Positions 12,501-23,569 of a stretch of DNA of 64,000 nt are shown piece after piece (positions within the stretch are counted from its first letter, which is position 1; each line of letters starts with the position of its first letter). The translations under genes and the position numbers were made by a program. Where the stretch lies: the NCBI GenBank assembly GCA_023105745.1, contig JALGQZ010000004.1, positions 39,136,437 through 39,200,436 on the forward strand. The letters run 5' to 3'. The notes beneath the pieces are model-generated. The model saw nothing but the letters and a program-made list of their open reading frames with translations. It was not told the origin of the DNA and made no database searches. This DNA comes from Austropuccinia psidii (taxonomy: Eukaryota > Basidiomycota > Pucciniomycetes > Pucciniales > Sphaerophragmiaceae).

Positions 12501-14690
12501 GATTTTTATCTGAGGAAAAGGCCTCTCTATGGTCATATAAAAGGGAACATAGTTCTCTCTCTTGTATGTCAATAAGGTGAAGACTGACTTCATATTCAAA
12601 CTTCTCTAAGTCCAAGTTGACTGGTGATACTTTATTTACTGTTATTTTTCTTTTGAAATGTCAGAAGGCAAATTTTTGATGCTTATGGCCACCAATGGTA
12701 AAGTATCTCTTTTTTTTGTTATGTAAAAATATGCCATAAATTATTAAATAATCATTCCCCAATATAAAGTGGGTACTTGAGAAATTTTCCATAACCACAA
12801 GTTCAACACTTATTGTTAAGTTAAGATTTATATGTGGGAATATGATTGTTGTTTCAAATATTACTCAGGTCCTCATTGAATTTCCTTCACTGTGGAAATT
12901 TCTTCCATCAATTGTAAACAATTTATTTCAAAAGTTTTGTACAAAATCTCTGGGAAAAAGATTTTCCAACACAAGAGCAGAAGGCTCCATGGTCCATTAG
13001 AAGCTTAGTGGGTTTTTTATCAATCACAACTTCCATTATACAGGAATTTCCAGTTTTATACCATTTTCCTCTATTTGGTGTAGCTTTCATAAGTTATCCA
13101 TCTTGAACATTTGAGAAATAAAGCTGACTGTTACTCAACTATGGTAAGTGGGAGTAAGATTCTATTATTTCAAACATGACATTGATATTTTCTATATATC
13201 TGGGAGATTCAGTAAATATTGGTTATCTATAATCTTGATTCTCCTCAGTCACATCACATTTTCCATAATAATGTTCTTTTTAAATGTTAATTTCATTTAT
13301 TTTCACTCTTTTTGGACATTTATTGGCTAAATGTGTGGTAATTTGGAAAATTTGGCAATTTCTGATTGTCTCTGAAGATTTATTTTTCATATTAGTGGAA
13401 TTTTATCTGGGTTTTCTGTCCACAGAATCCTTCTGAGGTGTATTAAACCTTGTTTTAAGATTCATCCTACTTGTACCAATTTTTGTTCTAGTGGTTACTT
13501 ATTCAAATATTTTTTTGATATCTTAGTAGTCCTTTTCATTACAGCATATTCCAAATCTTCTCCAAATTGTCTCATAATTTTTCTATCAATCATGAATTCT
13601 TAAATTTCAGGATATAATGCTTTTAGTCTGTCTTTTTGTTGGGAAAACCATGGTAAGGCTTTGTCTTTGTCAGAACTAAATTTTTTAGATTGAAAAGTCA
13701 TTTTAATATTAAACCTTTAAGAATAATCTACTCATTTTCTGATTATTTGGGTTTTCCACCAAGTCCATCTTTGGTGTCCATGTGCATTTCTTGATTTGAT
13801 ATACCATCTATGAGCTGATTTTATAAACATGGTGTTATATCTTCCTTTTACCAATCTATTTGGCGACTCAACATCCTCTTTAATCATTTCAACCCCTCTT
13901 GTAAGCTCCATATAGTAATATTCTCCTTTAACACTGAAATGAGGCTATTCTTTAAGTTTTGGTACTTCTTCCATAAGTTGTTGACCCATTTATTATTCCA
14001 AGTTATGAAAAGAGGTGAAAAAATCATTTTTTATTTGTGAATTTTCCACCTCCAATACTTGTGTGTTGGAATTTTCTATACACTCACTTTGATCTAGAGG
14101 TGTATACATTCTTGGAAAAGTGTGCAAAAAGCTTCAGTTTGATCTATTCTACTGGTACTAAACCTTGTGGATTTTCTGACTTTATTTAGGAATTATTTTA
14201 TTAAATTTATCAAATAAATTTCATACATGTTCTCTTTGATTTTCACTTCTTGCCATAATTCTTTTTTTCTAGTATTACAAAAAATAATTTCATTCAACCT
14301 CCTTTTTAATTTTAAAACTTCCTCTTGTTAATTATCTAAACACTTTTTCAAGGTAATTGTATTTGTCTTTACTTCAGAAAATGAGTTTGAGATATAATAA
14401 AGGATTTTCTTATTATCTTCTCTGATGATATTTATGGCTTTATTTATTCTTGTCTCAATCATGTCATCAAGATTCAATTGAGAATATTTGTTTGTTAATT
14501 CTTTTCTAAGGACATATTGGTCATTTAATTAATTCAAAAATAAAGGGGCCTTTAATCTTTCCCAAAACAAATTAATGTTTAATTGATTTGGCTCAAACTC
14601 AAATTTTTTGTCATAAGATTGTTACAAGTTTTTGAATTATTATCAGAAATATAACCTTTAATATCACTTATGGCTATGTAAAACAAGTAG
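9575..14690 (-). pseudogene. Ty3/gypsy gag-pol of element C (heavily mutated)
   Basis: Read leftward, remnants appear in canonical order. Gag: KLKE*PHFSVKGEYYYMEL near 13900, then ALPWFSQQKDRLKALYPE near 13650. Aspartic protease: KLLMDHGAFCSCVGKS near 13000, where the usual D-[ST]-G reads D-H-G. RT: DFRDLNNYTVPDRYPIPK near 12200; the YIDD box is YID followed by TAA at 11956-11958. RT/RNase H connection: 11749-11507. RNase H end: KNADGLSRW near 11170. Integrase: the first Asp region reads HMS*VTGLPPG near 10590, then SDRDSKF and GLAEGMIQ at 10450-10340. Chromodomain: YLVRYSYPA near 9680. Many stops and shifts rule out function. This order (integrase after RT) defines Ty3/gypsy. Confidence 0.85.
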
Positions 14691-14871
14691 AAAAAGCTTG
14701 TAAATAGTAATTTTACATCAAAAAATTACTATAAGCTAGATTATTTGCTTTTAGGAAAGTGTTAAAAATGTTAAAATTAATCAAGGGTATTGGTAAAAAC
14801 ACATAAGCAAATTGGTAAAAACACGTAAGGGGTGGTTTTCAACTGAAATATGGCTATTTATGGCATTTCTG

Positions 14872-15345
14872 ATTCCATTAATGCAATTAATGCAATAAAG
14901 GGTATTATCAATGCCATTAATGCAATAAAGGGCATTATCAATTCCATTGATTCAAAAAAGGGCATTATCACTGCCATTAATGCAATAAAGGGCATTATCA
15001 ATGCCATTAATGCAATAAAGGACATTATCAATGCCATTAATGCAATAAAGGGCATTATCAATTCCATTAATGCAATAAAGGGTATTATCAATGCCATTAA
15101 TGCAATAAAGGGAATTATCAATTCCATTAATTCCATTAATGCAATAAAGGGAATTATCAATGCGATTAATGGCATTAATGGCATTACCAATGCAATAAAG
15201 GGCAATATTGATTCCATAAATTGCATTTTTAATGCCAAAAATGGAATTATTAATTCCATCAATTGCATTGTTAATTCCATAAATGGCATTAACAATGAAA
15301 TTTATGGAATCAATAATTTAAGGCCATTAACAATGGAATGAATGG
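14872..15345. repeat. 30-bp tandem repeat array (open on both strands)
   Basis: The word GCAATAAAG recurs at 14892, 14922, 14982, 15012, 15042, 15072 and 15102, exactly 30 bp apart (the 14952 copy is mutated to TCAAAAAAG). After a 9-bp slip it recurs at 15141, and again at 15192. Because 30 is a multiple of 3, the array is open as a decapeptide repeat (INAIKGIINA type) on the plus strand (14850-15341) and as an Met/Leu/Ile-rich frame on the minus strand (15295-14858). Unit divergence rises to the right. I read the open frames as a by-product of the repeat, not as a gene. Confidence 0.9.
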
Positions 15346-15563
15346 CTGTAAAAATGCCATAAATGAAATTATCAATTCCATTTATGGTATTTTCAAGTCC
15401 ATTAATGGCATTTTTAAGGCCCAAAATTACATTAACAATGCCATTGTTGAGGCCATTTATGATATTGTTAAATTCATAAATGGCATTGTTGAGGCCATAC
15501 AAGTACATTTATTTCATTGTTTTAATTCCAATTATGCCAATACTATGGCCATAAATGGCATCG

Positions 15564-15825
15564 ATATGTCATTCTTGGTGCCATTTATGGCATTATTATG
15601 TCATTCTTGATGCCATTTATGGCATTATTATGTCATTCTTGATGCCATTTATGGCATTATTTTGTCATTCTTGATGCCATTTATGGCATTATTATGTCAT
15701 TCTTGATGCCATTTATGGCATTATTATGTCATTCTTGATGCCATCTATGGCATTATTATGTCCTTCTTGATGCCATTTATGGCATTATTATGTCATTTGT
15801 GATGCCATTTATGGCACTTTTAATG
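15564..15825. repeat. 32-bp tandem repeat array with internal hairpin
   Basis: TGCCATTTATGGCATT recurs at 15579, 15611, 15643, 15675, 15707, 15739 (one change), 15771 and 15803, exactly 32 bp apart: eight units. Each unit contains the inverted repeat ATGCCAT-TT-ATGGCAT. The period is not a multiple of 3, so it is not coding. The array is more homogeneous than the 30-bp array beside it, suggesting more recent expansion. Confidence 0.92.
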
Positions 15826-16613
15826 CCACAAATGGAATTTCAACTTCCACTCCTCATAAATTACATTTTTAATTCAATTGATTTCATAAAGGGCATATTC
15901 AAGTCAATTACAAACATTAACAAAAAAACATAAAAAAGGGACTTTTTGGGCCTATAATTGTCCTGGAAGAAAAATCCCCAAATTTTGGGTTTCTGGTTTG
16001 TTATTCTAAAGATTTTTCCCTTCATTTTAAAACAAAAATTATGGAACTTCATAAGTGGGAACATATATAATGAATTTTTTCAAAAAAATAGGCCATTTTT
16101 CCAAATTGGCCAAAAAAAAAATTGAAAAAATTGGTGGATATTGACATCCCATGTCAGGAAAAATATGGCAAAAAAAAAATAAAAAAAAACCTCAAAACTG
16201 AGCCTGAGCAATTTTTTTGAAAAATAAGGTCACTTACGTGTTTTTACCATAAACTTATGTGTATTGGCCACAAATTGGTAAAAACACATAAGGGCTTACG
16301 TGTGTTTACCAACAACCTTAATTAATTCCAAAGAAATTTGCTCTGGTTTATTATATAATATCTGCACTATTATGGCCAGAATTGAAAGTACTGGCTGGAA
16401 TAATTCTAGTGACTGTTGAAGCTTCTTCAAGGTTTTCTTGTATTACCATGCTATAAAACACTAAAATTAATAAAAAACAATTTTCCAAATGAAAATGAAA
16501 AATAAATATTTTTGATGAATGTTTGAGATTATACCTGTTTTTATGGATTTTTAATCTTTTCAATGTGAGAAAAAATATCAAAAAGGTGAAAAAAGTATGT
16601 CACAGGCAAAAAA

Positions 16614-16630
16614 TTACAGCCTGGCCCCCA
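16614..16630 (-). promoter_or_regulatory. Candidate primer-binding site of element C
   Basis: The minus strand reads TGGGGGCCAGGCTGTAA, two bases from the inner end of the 5' LTR. The first 12 bases match the element A site (2133-2149) at all but one position. Confidence 0.6.
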
Positions 16631-16632
16631 AA

Positions 16633-18228
16633 TTTATAGGGTGTATGTGAATATTTGATTAAAAATCTACTATTTTTCCTTTCCTCAAAATTTTTTTGAG
16701 GTAATATTATGTAAAAATAGTAATTTTGGTATTTTTTGAAAAAAATACTGAAATTATTGCTTTTATCTTTGTTAGTATAGAATCATAATATTATGAATAT
16801 TCATTGTTTTACTGGAAAAAAGAATTTATCCAGAAATACTTCACAAGAGAAATTTCAATTGGAATTCATCAAGCAAAGAACTGCAGGAAATTGATATGAG
16901 AAAATAGTCTCTAAAATAAATATTAAAGATAAAACATGCTCAAACGTGACCAGAGTGAGTTTGAAAGCAAATTGATAAAGCTAAAAGTGGTGAAAGATTC
17001 TTTAATTCACTTTTGGGGTGGTGCAAGAGTTACAAATAATTACTATAATAATTTTTTCACTTGGTTGAAAGGCGTGAAACTATATATAAGTGGCTGTTTG
17101 AATCTTTTGTTTATTAGGGGAAAGATTCTAACATGAAGGCAAAAGTGGGGTAAAGAATATATTCTCTTATAACCACCAATTCTCTTCCTCCAAAAGTAAA
17201 TTTTAGTCTAATAGGATGTGAGAAAAAAATTGACAAGATAAAAGCAAATTATGGCATCATTGTACCCTGGTTTGAACCAAAAAGGGGCTGGTTTTAGCCA
17301 TTTTAGTAATCTAAAACATCAATTTCTATAGCAATAGTTGGTTCATAGCCTTAAAAATACATTATTATTTGTGTAAGAGAGCCTAAAAGCAGTTAAAACT
17401 GTTTTGTTCACTAATATTGCTTTAACCTAAGGGTAGTTTAAAACTCTTGTAAAAGGTTGAAACTGGCCTGGTTGGTATCAAAAAACCTCATCATCAATTG
17501 AGTTATATACCCTGTGACTTAATTGCAGGCCAAAATTTATTCATATTTGCATCAATTTTGACAGTCCATGCCTTTCAGAAAGAAATTTGGGAAGTCTGGA
17601 ACCCTTGAAGAAAAGATTGCTTCTCTCCCAAAAATTAATCTTTCCAATTTACTTTTCTTTAATTCCTCATCATGTACTATACTTAAAAATGTTACATATG
17701 TGATTCAATTGAGGAATTAAAGTACAAAACTGTAATTCTTAATTGCACATATTCAGATATAAGTTCACTTATGTAATACACATGCACATTTTGAAATTTC
17801 ATTTGAAAATACTTCAATTCCTCATGCCTTCTAAACTAAAAAACCAGCCCACAATTTCAACACAAAAATTGATTCTTAACACCACATCTGGTGTTAATTA
17901 AATTGAGATGTTGAGGATTTTCAGGTTTTCATACAGAGAATACTAAAAAACTTAATTTAAGCTTATTTAGAGTTGAGTTACATAAATTTCACTCAAAGGC
18001 AACCCCATGTGATTTTATATGAGGAAACCAATGGTAAAATAATTATGATATGTTTTTCATTTGATTTTTTTAATGAATTTTACTGAATTTTCTTCCAAAA
18101 AATATGTTATTCTTAATATTTTTTGCAAAAAATTCATTTTTACTTCATCATTTCCAATAAAATAGTATTTTAAATTTTTTTGTTAAGATTAAGATTTGAT
18201 ATTAATTTATTATTAAAGTTAACAGCCC
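16633..18228 (-). mobile_element. 5' LTR of gypsy element C (truncated at its outer end)
   Basis: It begins beside the primer site and aligns with 8369-9430, most clearly at 17650-18225. It is several hundred bp longer than the 3' LTR between about 16760 and 17640, so one copy has an insertion or the other a deletion. Similarity stops at about 18228. The last ~115 bp, including the TGTGAGCC start, are missing or displaced, so no target duplication can be read. The region holds only short open frames with no recognisable motif. Confidence 0.6.
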
Positions 18229-19719
18229 TTCAATTTCAACCATCTAAATAATCAATCAGCTATAAGAAATTCAAATTTCAAGGATTTCTTGGGCTTCTGT
18301 TGATACCTTGACAATTTTCAACTTTTGAAAGCACACAGATATTCTTCCTACTTTTAAAAGCAAAACAGATGCTCATCCAAAGCTGGAGAAGTAAGTTTCA
18401 CAAGCCAAAAAGGAATTTTAATCATAATTTTCTTTTCTTCCAAATTTATGTGCTATTCATCAAAGAAAAATGATGATCTTGAAAGAAATTTTGAATTCAA
18501 AATTTGTAGAAGAATTTGAAAGATGGTCTCCTTATGAAATATTTGAGGGAACTTTAGAAGAAAATAGGAGATCGAATCAAGAGGACTCAAATGGAGCCTG
18601 TGAATACACTGAGGTGTACGGTTGAATCAAAAACCTGGAAGCAAAAGTGGCTCAGAAGGAAGTATAATTGTTTATTAAGTATCTCAATTATTAAAACTCA
18701 ATCTGAGAATACCAGCTTTGTTCTTGTGAGTTAGGATTTTTTCAATGAACAATTATCAATAAACATTAATTCATGAATTTTTTTACCTGGAAATTTTTCC
18801 TAATGGCTAGGGTTAGTATTTTATTCATATTGTTTCCTTTTATTACTAAATTGTATTTTACTTTTCCCCTTGTTAAAAGAATAAGATTATATAACTATCT
18901 TGAGCTATATATATTCAATGAGCCAAGAGAAAAAGACATATTTTCAAGCCATAGCATATGGGTTAGGAAATGTAAACTGTGGTAACCCATATATATTGGT
19001 GTCCACCAACATGCATGGGTTAGGTACTGTAATCAAAAAAACAATACTTAGAGAATCTCCACCTGTGTTGCTAAACCTGGAGAGCTATAAGTCACTGATA
19101 GCTTCCTGCTTCTGTGAGATGGCTTCTTGATGTCCAATGAGAAAATGTTAGTGTAGTTATCTGGGAGGCGAATTGTTGCTTTCACAGAAAGAGTTTTTTT
19201 TTAATTAAGTAGGGGTGGTTTAGTGATAGTTGGGATGTTTGGAAAACAATTTTCACACATATTGATGAATGTTTAAGGAGCTAGTGGTTTTCCATATCTG
19301 GAAGCTAGGATAGTAGGCAATCCCACCCATGGCACCATTCTCAGACCTCTTTGGGCACACCCTTAGCTGATGGCCGTTATGGCATGCCAAGACACCTTAA
19401 ATTTGTAATTACAGGCTCAAAATCTTTTTTGCACTCAGGAAAATAAATAAACAAAAAAAACTACCAGCTAATTCCCCCAAATATGCATATTATAAGGGTC
19501 CCAAAGCATTCTTCTCCGAAAAATTGGATCTTTTCAATCCTTGATTGGTACTGCATCCACAATTCTTTGTTAGTTTTCTTCCTCCCATGATACAAAATCA
19601 GATAAAGCTTCCATGAATGTGTCTTTTCATGAAATGATATCCATTTTGTAATAAGAAAATATGGCTCCCTAAAATTCTTCTAAGTTAATTGGTAAAGTGA
19701 AAAAGTTGTATTTACACAT
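18229..19719. other. Unassigned AT-rich stretch between element C and the hAT relic
   Basis: No supportable gene. A perfect 10-bp inverted repeat ATATGGGTTA / TAACCCATAT lies at 18956-18965 / 18983-18992, with another ATGGGTTAGG nearby at about 19015. The stretch 19310-19400 is less AT-rich (GGCAATCCCACCC, TTTGGGCACACCC) and may contain a hAT terminus, but I could not pair it with an inverted repeat. Confidence 0.35.
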
Positions 19720-21790
19720 GATGTCATAATCATCATGCTTGAGCTTTTTATTTTTCTTGGGTTGTGTGAGTATTTTTTTGAGTTTTTCTCAAATGAGATT
19801 TAACTTTATTTTACTTATAATTTTCGGTTTCATTGGAAATATTGGGTTTCTGTACTTAGTATTAATTGCAGAAATGACAGAAAACAGTCCTTCAACCCCT
19901 GCTGCATGTGGTACAAGCTTGAAAATATTCAGTTAAAGTATCTTCAGTGGAAAACATTGGGCTGTATCAGGTAGACCAAGCCAGTAATTTATGAAATTAC
20001 TTGGAAATAAGACTGAAAAAATATAATTCCTTGATCAATAAGATTTTCTTCAGATAATTTGAGGGAGTAGAAAAGCACATACTATTGCATGTGTGTCCAA
20101 ATGGTTTTTTCTGACTATAATATTGTCTAATTTGTAGAATTATAAGTTCAGAATCCTCCTTAAAGTACCTTAAATCTTTGGAAAAAGCTAAAATCATTAC
20201 TGTGATATCTCTCAGTGAATGCGTGAGAGAGACAGCCACATTTCAAAAAGATGGGTGTAAAAAAGGGAAATTTTGTGGATATTTTTTTGGGAATATAGAG
20301 AAGATTGATTAATTAATTTGAGACAGTTATTTTTTACACTGGTAAATATATCATAGACTGTAGTAGATAAAAGTTAAAATTAAATGTTTGATTTTTTTCC
20401 ATGTATCTGAAATTTCATGATTCTTATGCTCCAACCACAAAATTTCATCAACTACTGGCTTGGGGAGGAAAAACAGTGCATAATTGGAAGTAAAGTGGTC
20501 TAAGTATTCAATTAATGAGATAAAAGAAGCTGGTATGGAGGGTTTGTCACTTGTGGGATTCTGGAATTTTCTAAGACATTTTTTGAAACCTTCCTCATGT
20601 TATTGAGCCCTCATGAAAGCTTTTGAAAGTGAGTATCATTGTGACTCACAAAAAGTTGAAAGCCCATGCATAATATCTTCTTCTTTAGCCCACTTCTTAA
20701 GGTACTCACTCCAGTAAGAAGAGCTTATAAAATAATTAACTAACTTTTTTCTGCCCTTCACAATTGAAGTGATTTCTGTATGTGAGGTAAAGTGTTTTGA
20801 AATAATATTTAAAAATTTTTGGACACAATGAGTCTCAACAATGTGAGGATGATTATTTTTCAGAAGCTTCTATAAAATAAAATAAAAAATTATTAACATT
20901 GAGTAGTAATCAAATGAGTCTTTAAATTTATGACTTACCTTAAATTTTATCATTAATCAAATTTAATCAGTTGCAACTTCTGATATTTTTCTGAATAATA
21001 TTTTTTTTAATGCAAACAGCTCTTAACTGACTCATACAAAATCTCAGAAGTATGTTGTTTTAAGTTGAGATCTAATATATTTCTGAGCTTTTTGATATGT
21101 TTACTCTTGAGTAAAAGGAATGCATACAATGAGTAACCAGATACATTGGTCCACCCATCAATAGATAGGTCCCTTCCTTGGGTATTGATTACTTGTTTCA
21201 AAATCATTGCCTCATGCTTTGCATGGAGAAAAGGTAAGACATCTTTTCAGATTGAGTCACAAGTTGGAATCTTATAAGGGGAATTTACAAGTGCCCTCTG
21301 ATAATGTTGAAAGTGTTTTTTGTCAAGAAACTAGAATTATATGTTTGAAACAATTAATTCTTTGAGGATGAGCTCATTTAGCTGTTGAGTACAATAATTT
21401 CTCATGCATTGGAAATAGGAGGTGGTTGATGGTGTATTACCATAAGGCTGTGTTGGGTGTATTCTTGAATCTCTCCATAGTGGAGTTGAAAGGCTAGTAT
21501 ATGTGTCAGATGTTGAAACCTCCACAGAGTCACTTGTTTGCAAATCTTGGAGTACTTCCTAAATATATTTTGATTTCCTATCTGGCAGGATTTTTTGACT
21601 TTGGTCCTGTATGTGCATAAAGAGTTGATGTGGTTGAGCAGCATTGAAAAGCTCATTACAACATGACAATTTTGCTTTACGTTGATTTGATGGTGAATCA
21701 TAATTAATTTTTGACATAAGAAACCCATTCCAGCATGATCCATGGACATTTTATGGGGTTTGCCAGGTGCTTTCATTAGATGGAGGTGGT
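19720..21790 (-). pseudogene. hAT-superfamily transposase (decayed)
   Basis: Reading leftward: an N-terminal region resembling a BED-type zinc finger start (APGKPHKMSMDHAGMGF, about 21770). Next is a DUF659-like catalytic segment (LSIDGWTNVSGYSLYAFLLLK near 21180-21110). A central block follows (SSSYWSEYLKKWAKEEDIMHGL near 20720-20650). Last is the C-terminal dimerisation motif (KLVPHAAGVEGLFSVISAIN at 19920-19861). These are hAT hallmarks; the enzyme would cut and paste DNA with 8-bp target duplications. It is dead: stops occur throughout, including a TGA at 20636-20638 where the family normally has the Trp of an RW pair. Terminal repeats were not identified with confidence. Confidence 0.8.
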
Positions 21791-22009
21791 GACATTTTGG
21801 GTTACATTAGAGTCTAAACAAAAAAATTTAGGTGCAAGAAACTAGATAAGAAATAGTGAAACAAATAAATAAATCTTGAATTAAATATGAAAGGAAGCAA
21901 GAAGAAATAAGATCAAGTTTTTTTTAAAAAAAAGGTGGAGGAGCTTCAAGAAAAAAAAGACAAAAAAATGAGCACAAGGAAGTTGGTTCATTGGAAAATT
22001 GTAGGCCAA

Positions 22010-22241
22010 CCCCAACTAGGGTTTATCTCTCACCAAACTCCTGCCCACCCACATTTTAAGGCTGTGTCCCGCAAGGGAGGCATCCCCAAGGGTGCCCCGC
22101 CCACCACCCTACCCAAGGTCCTTTTTTAGCTACGGAGCTAAATGAAATTTGCCTTTAGCAACGCTAGTGGGGCTGGATTTTTGACGCGGGAGGGGCTAAA
22201 CTGTGAACTCTCACTATTCAGCAACGCTGGTGGAGATGCTC
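22010..22241. mobile_element. GC-rich MITE-like patch
   Basis: A sharply GC-richer block in AT-rich surroundings. Its right end, reverse-complemented, starts GAGCATCTCCACCAGCGTTGC, resembling the GAGCATCTCCA-type ends of non-autonomous elements, and is followed outside by TTA. A second partial copy (GCAACGCTAGTGGGGCTGG) lies at about 22160. The left side has a loosely matching GAGGCATCCCCAAGGGTGCC (22077 onward), itself almost palindromic. TTTAGCT-ACGG-AGCTAAA forms a short hairpin near 22126-22143. The left boundary and a TTA duplication there were not found, so the class (PIF/Harbinger-like?) is a guess. Confidence 0.35.
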
Positions 22242-22379
22242 TTAATCAAGCTGTGGCTGAGGATCATCATGTCACAAGTTGCAGTCTAGTTGAGCTGGTT
22301 ACGCAGCGCCTGCTTATGTTTTCCTCTTCGTCCTCTATCCTTGAGAGGTGTTTTCTCACAAGCACTGTGATTGCAAGTG

Positions 22380-23569
22380 TCTCTTAATCTTCTTAATCGT
22401 CCGACTTCTGTGCACTCTTTGTTTGCGGTGTCTTGTGCTAGATTCTAAATTGTGAGGATACATTTTTTTAAAATTTTCATTATGTTTTTGAACATTTTGA
22501 CGTACTTCATAAAGTTCTTACCATCACCGCGATCGCATTGAGATAAGGAACACATCAATTGAACTGAAGCCGCAAGTTGATATGTGTGTATCGGACTAGG
22601 GTGAGGTGAGGCTTACTCTGCAAGTGGTAATGTAAAATTGCTTAAATGACCAGAAAGGTCTGACTGAAGCCTCCTTTTCGTTTGCAGGGGATCTCTTTAG
22701 AGCCTCTAGCTCCAGAACTAGACACTAGTAGACAGTATGTAATCTGTAAAATTCGAATGCTTTCTATTTTCGAAATTCATAGAGCTCAACGCGTGGAAAA
22801 GATGGCAGCCGCAGACGTCATGGCCGGAAGGCATTGGGCTGGCCCCTAGGGTGGACTGGACGCAGTACCCTAGCATCCTTTCTCAACAGAATCGACTTGT
22901 ACCAAAAACCAGCTGCTCGTGACGTAGTACTCGACAGGCCCAATCGGTCAGGGTATACTTGGGATCTTAAAAGGAGGCCATGACTCCAAAGGTCGAGGTC
23001 GGCAGAGGAACCACGTAGCTTTGCAGGAGTCACGCCGGTCCCATGGTTGTCCCCAGTGGCAATCGAAACACCAGATATCGTCGCTAGGAGTGCTCCCTAG
23101 CCTTCAAGTATATTGTATCCCCCGGTCTGATGCGCCGCCCAAGAGAAATTCATCCATTGCCAGTGTCAGGCTACGGGGTTTCTGCGCAGCTCTCAGTGTG
23201 GTCATCGTGGTCTGCTTGAGAGACTTGCTCACATTCGTCACACACCCTGACGCCCCTCAGCATAAAGGTCTTTCATTGGGTGGCCTCAATTTCGCCATCC
23301 ATCGGCCCGACTGGATCTATGTCCACCTTGGAGTGTCCAAAGTTCTGTGATCGCCCTTCGCGCTCTGATCAAGCTTCGCTTTCTATCACCCCAGCCGTCG
23401 CAAGGCCTGTTGTATCGGCTTGGTGGTGAATTGCCCCCGGGAAACATCAAATCTGCAGTCGGCGCGTCTCGGACGATTGAGACATCAACTCCAGACTTTG
23501 CTCTGATAAAGCCTGATAACCTACCTAAGAACATCGTGTCCACAGCGTCCTCATCCTGGGATCCAAGCC
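22380..23569 (+). promoter_or_regulatory. Upstream region of the F-box gene, probable promoter and 5' UTR
   Basis: GC content is clearly higher than in the surrounding repeats, and the block runs unbroken into the F-box start codon. No frame on either strand looks like a conserved protein. The open frames at 23021-23350 (+) and 23543-23286 (-) are low-complexity and mutually overlapping. A candidate intron runs from GTAATG (about 22627) to TTTGCAG (about 22688) with a CTGAC/ACTGA-like branch region, so this may include a spliced 5' UTR or an unrecognised upstream gene. Confidence 0.4.

Larger units (their letters stand above)
14785..16317. mobile_element. TIR-bounded 1.53-kb insertion loaded with tandem repeats
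   Basis: The left end reads GGGTATTGGTAAAAACACATAAG and the right end, reverse-complemented, GGTTGTTGGTAAACACACGTAAG, i.e. terminal inverted repeats of about 22 bp. More copies of TTGGTAAAAACAC(A/G)TAAG follow just inside both ends, in both orientations (14812 onward; 16235-16290). The interior is almost entirely two tandem arrays. There is no transposase, so it would be non-autonomous. It lies inside element C between primer site and gag, so it inserted later. Flanks (TTAATCAAG left, TTAATTAAT right) match at 6 of 9 positions, which is only suggestive of a Mutator-like 9-bp duplication. Family unassigned. Confidence 0.65.

Noticed and set aside
15564..15825. Regular 32-bp repeats resembling a CRISPR array
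   Set aside because: The units are contiguous with no unique spacers, and the host is a eukaryote; it is an ordinary tandem repeat.
16936..17136. 66-codon frame (MLKRDQSEFESKLIKLK) inside the 5' LTR of element C
   Set aside because: It begins plausibly but is short, lies in an LTR segment absent from the 3' LTR, and shows no motif.
19205..19275. tRNA-like A box (TGGTTTAGTGATAGTTGGG)
   Set aside because: No B box and no cloverleaf arms could be drawn downstream.
19404..19425. TTACAGGCTCAAAAT as the missing outer end of element C's 5' LTR
   Set aside because: It resembles the LTR start of element A but the sequence before it does not match, and 1.2 kb of unrelated DNA would have to intervene.
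22142..22387. 81-codon frame next to the MITE-like patch
   Set aside because: It crosses the patch end and has no recognisable feature.
23021..23543. Overlapping open frames of 85-109 codons on both strands
   Set aside because: They overlap each other, lack domain motifs and are best explained by the higher GC of the gene island.
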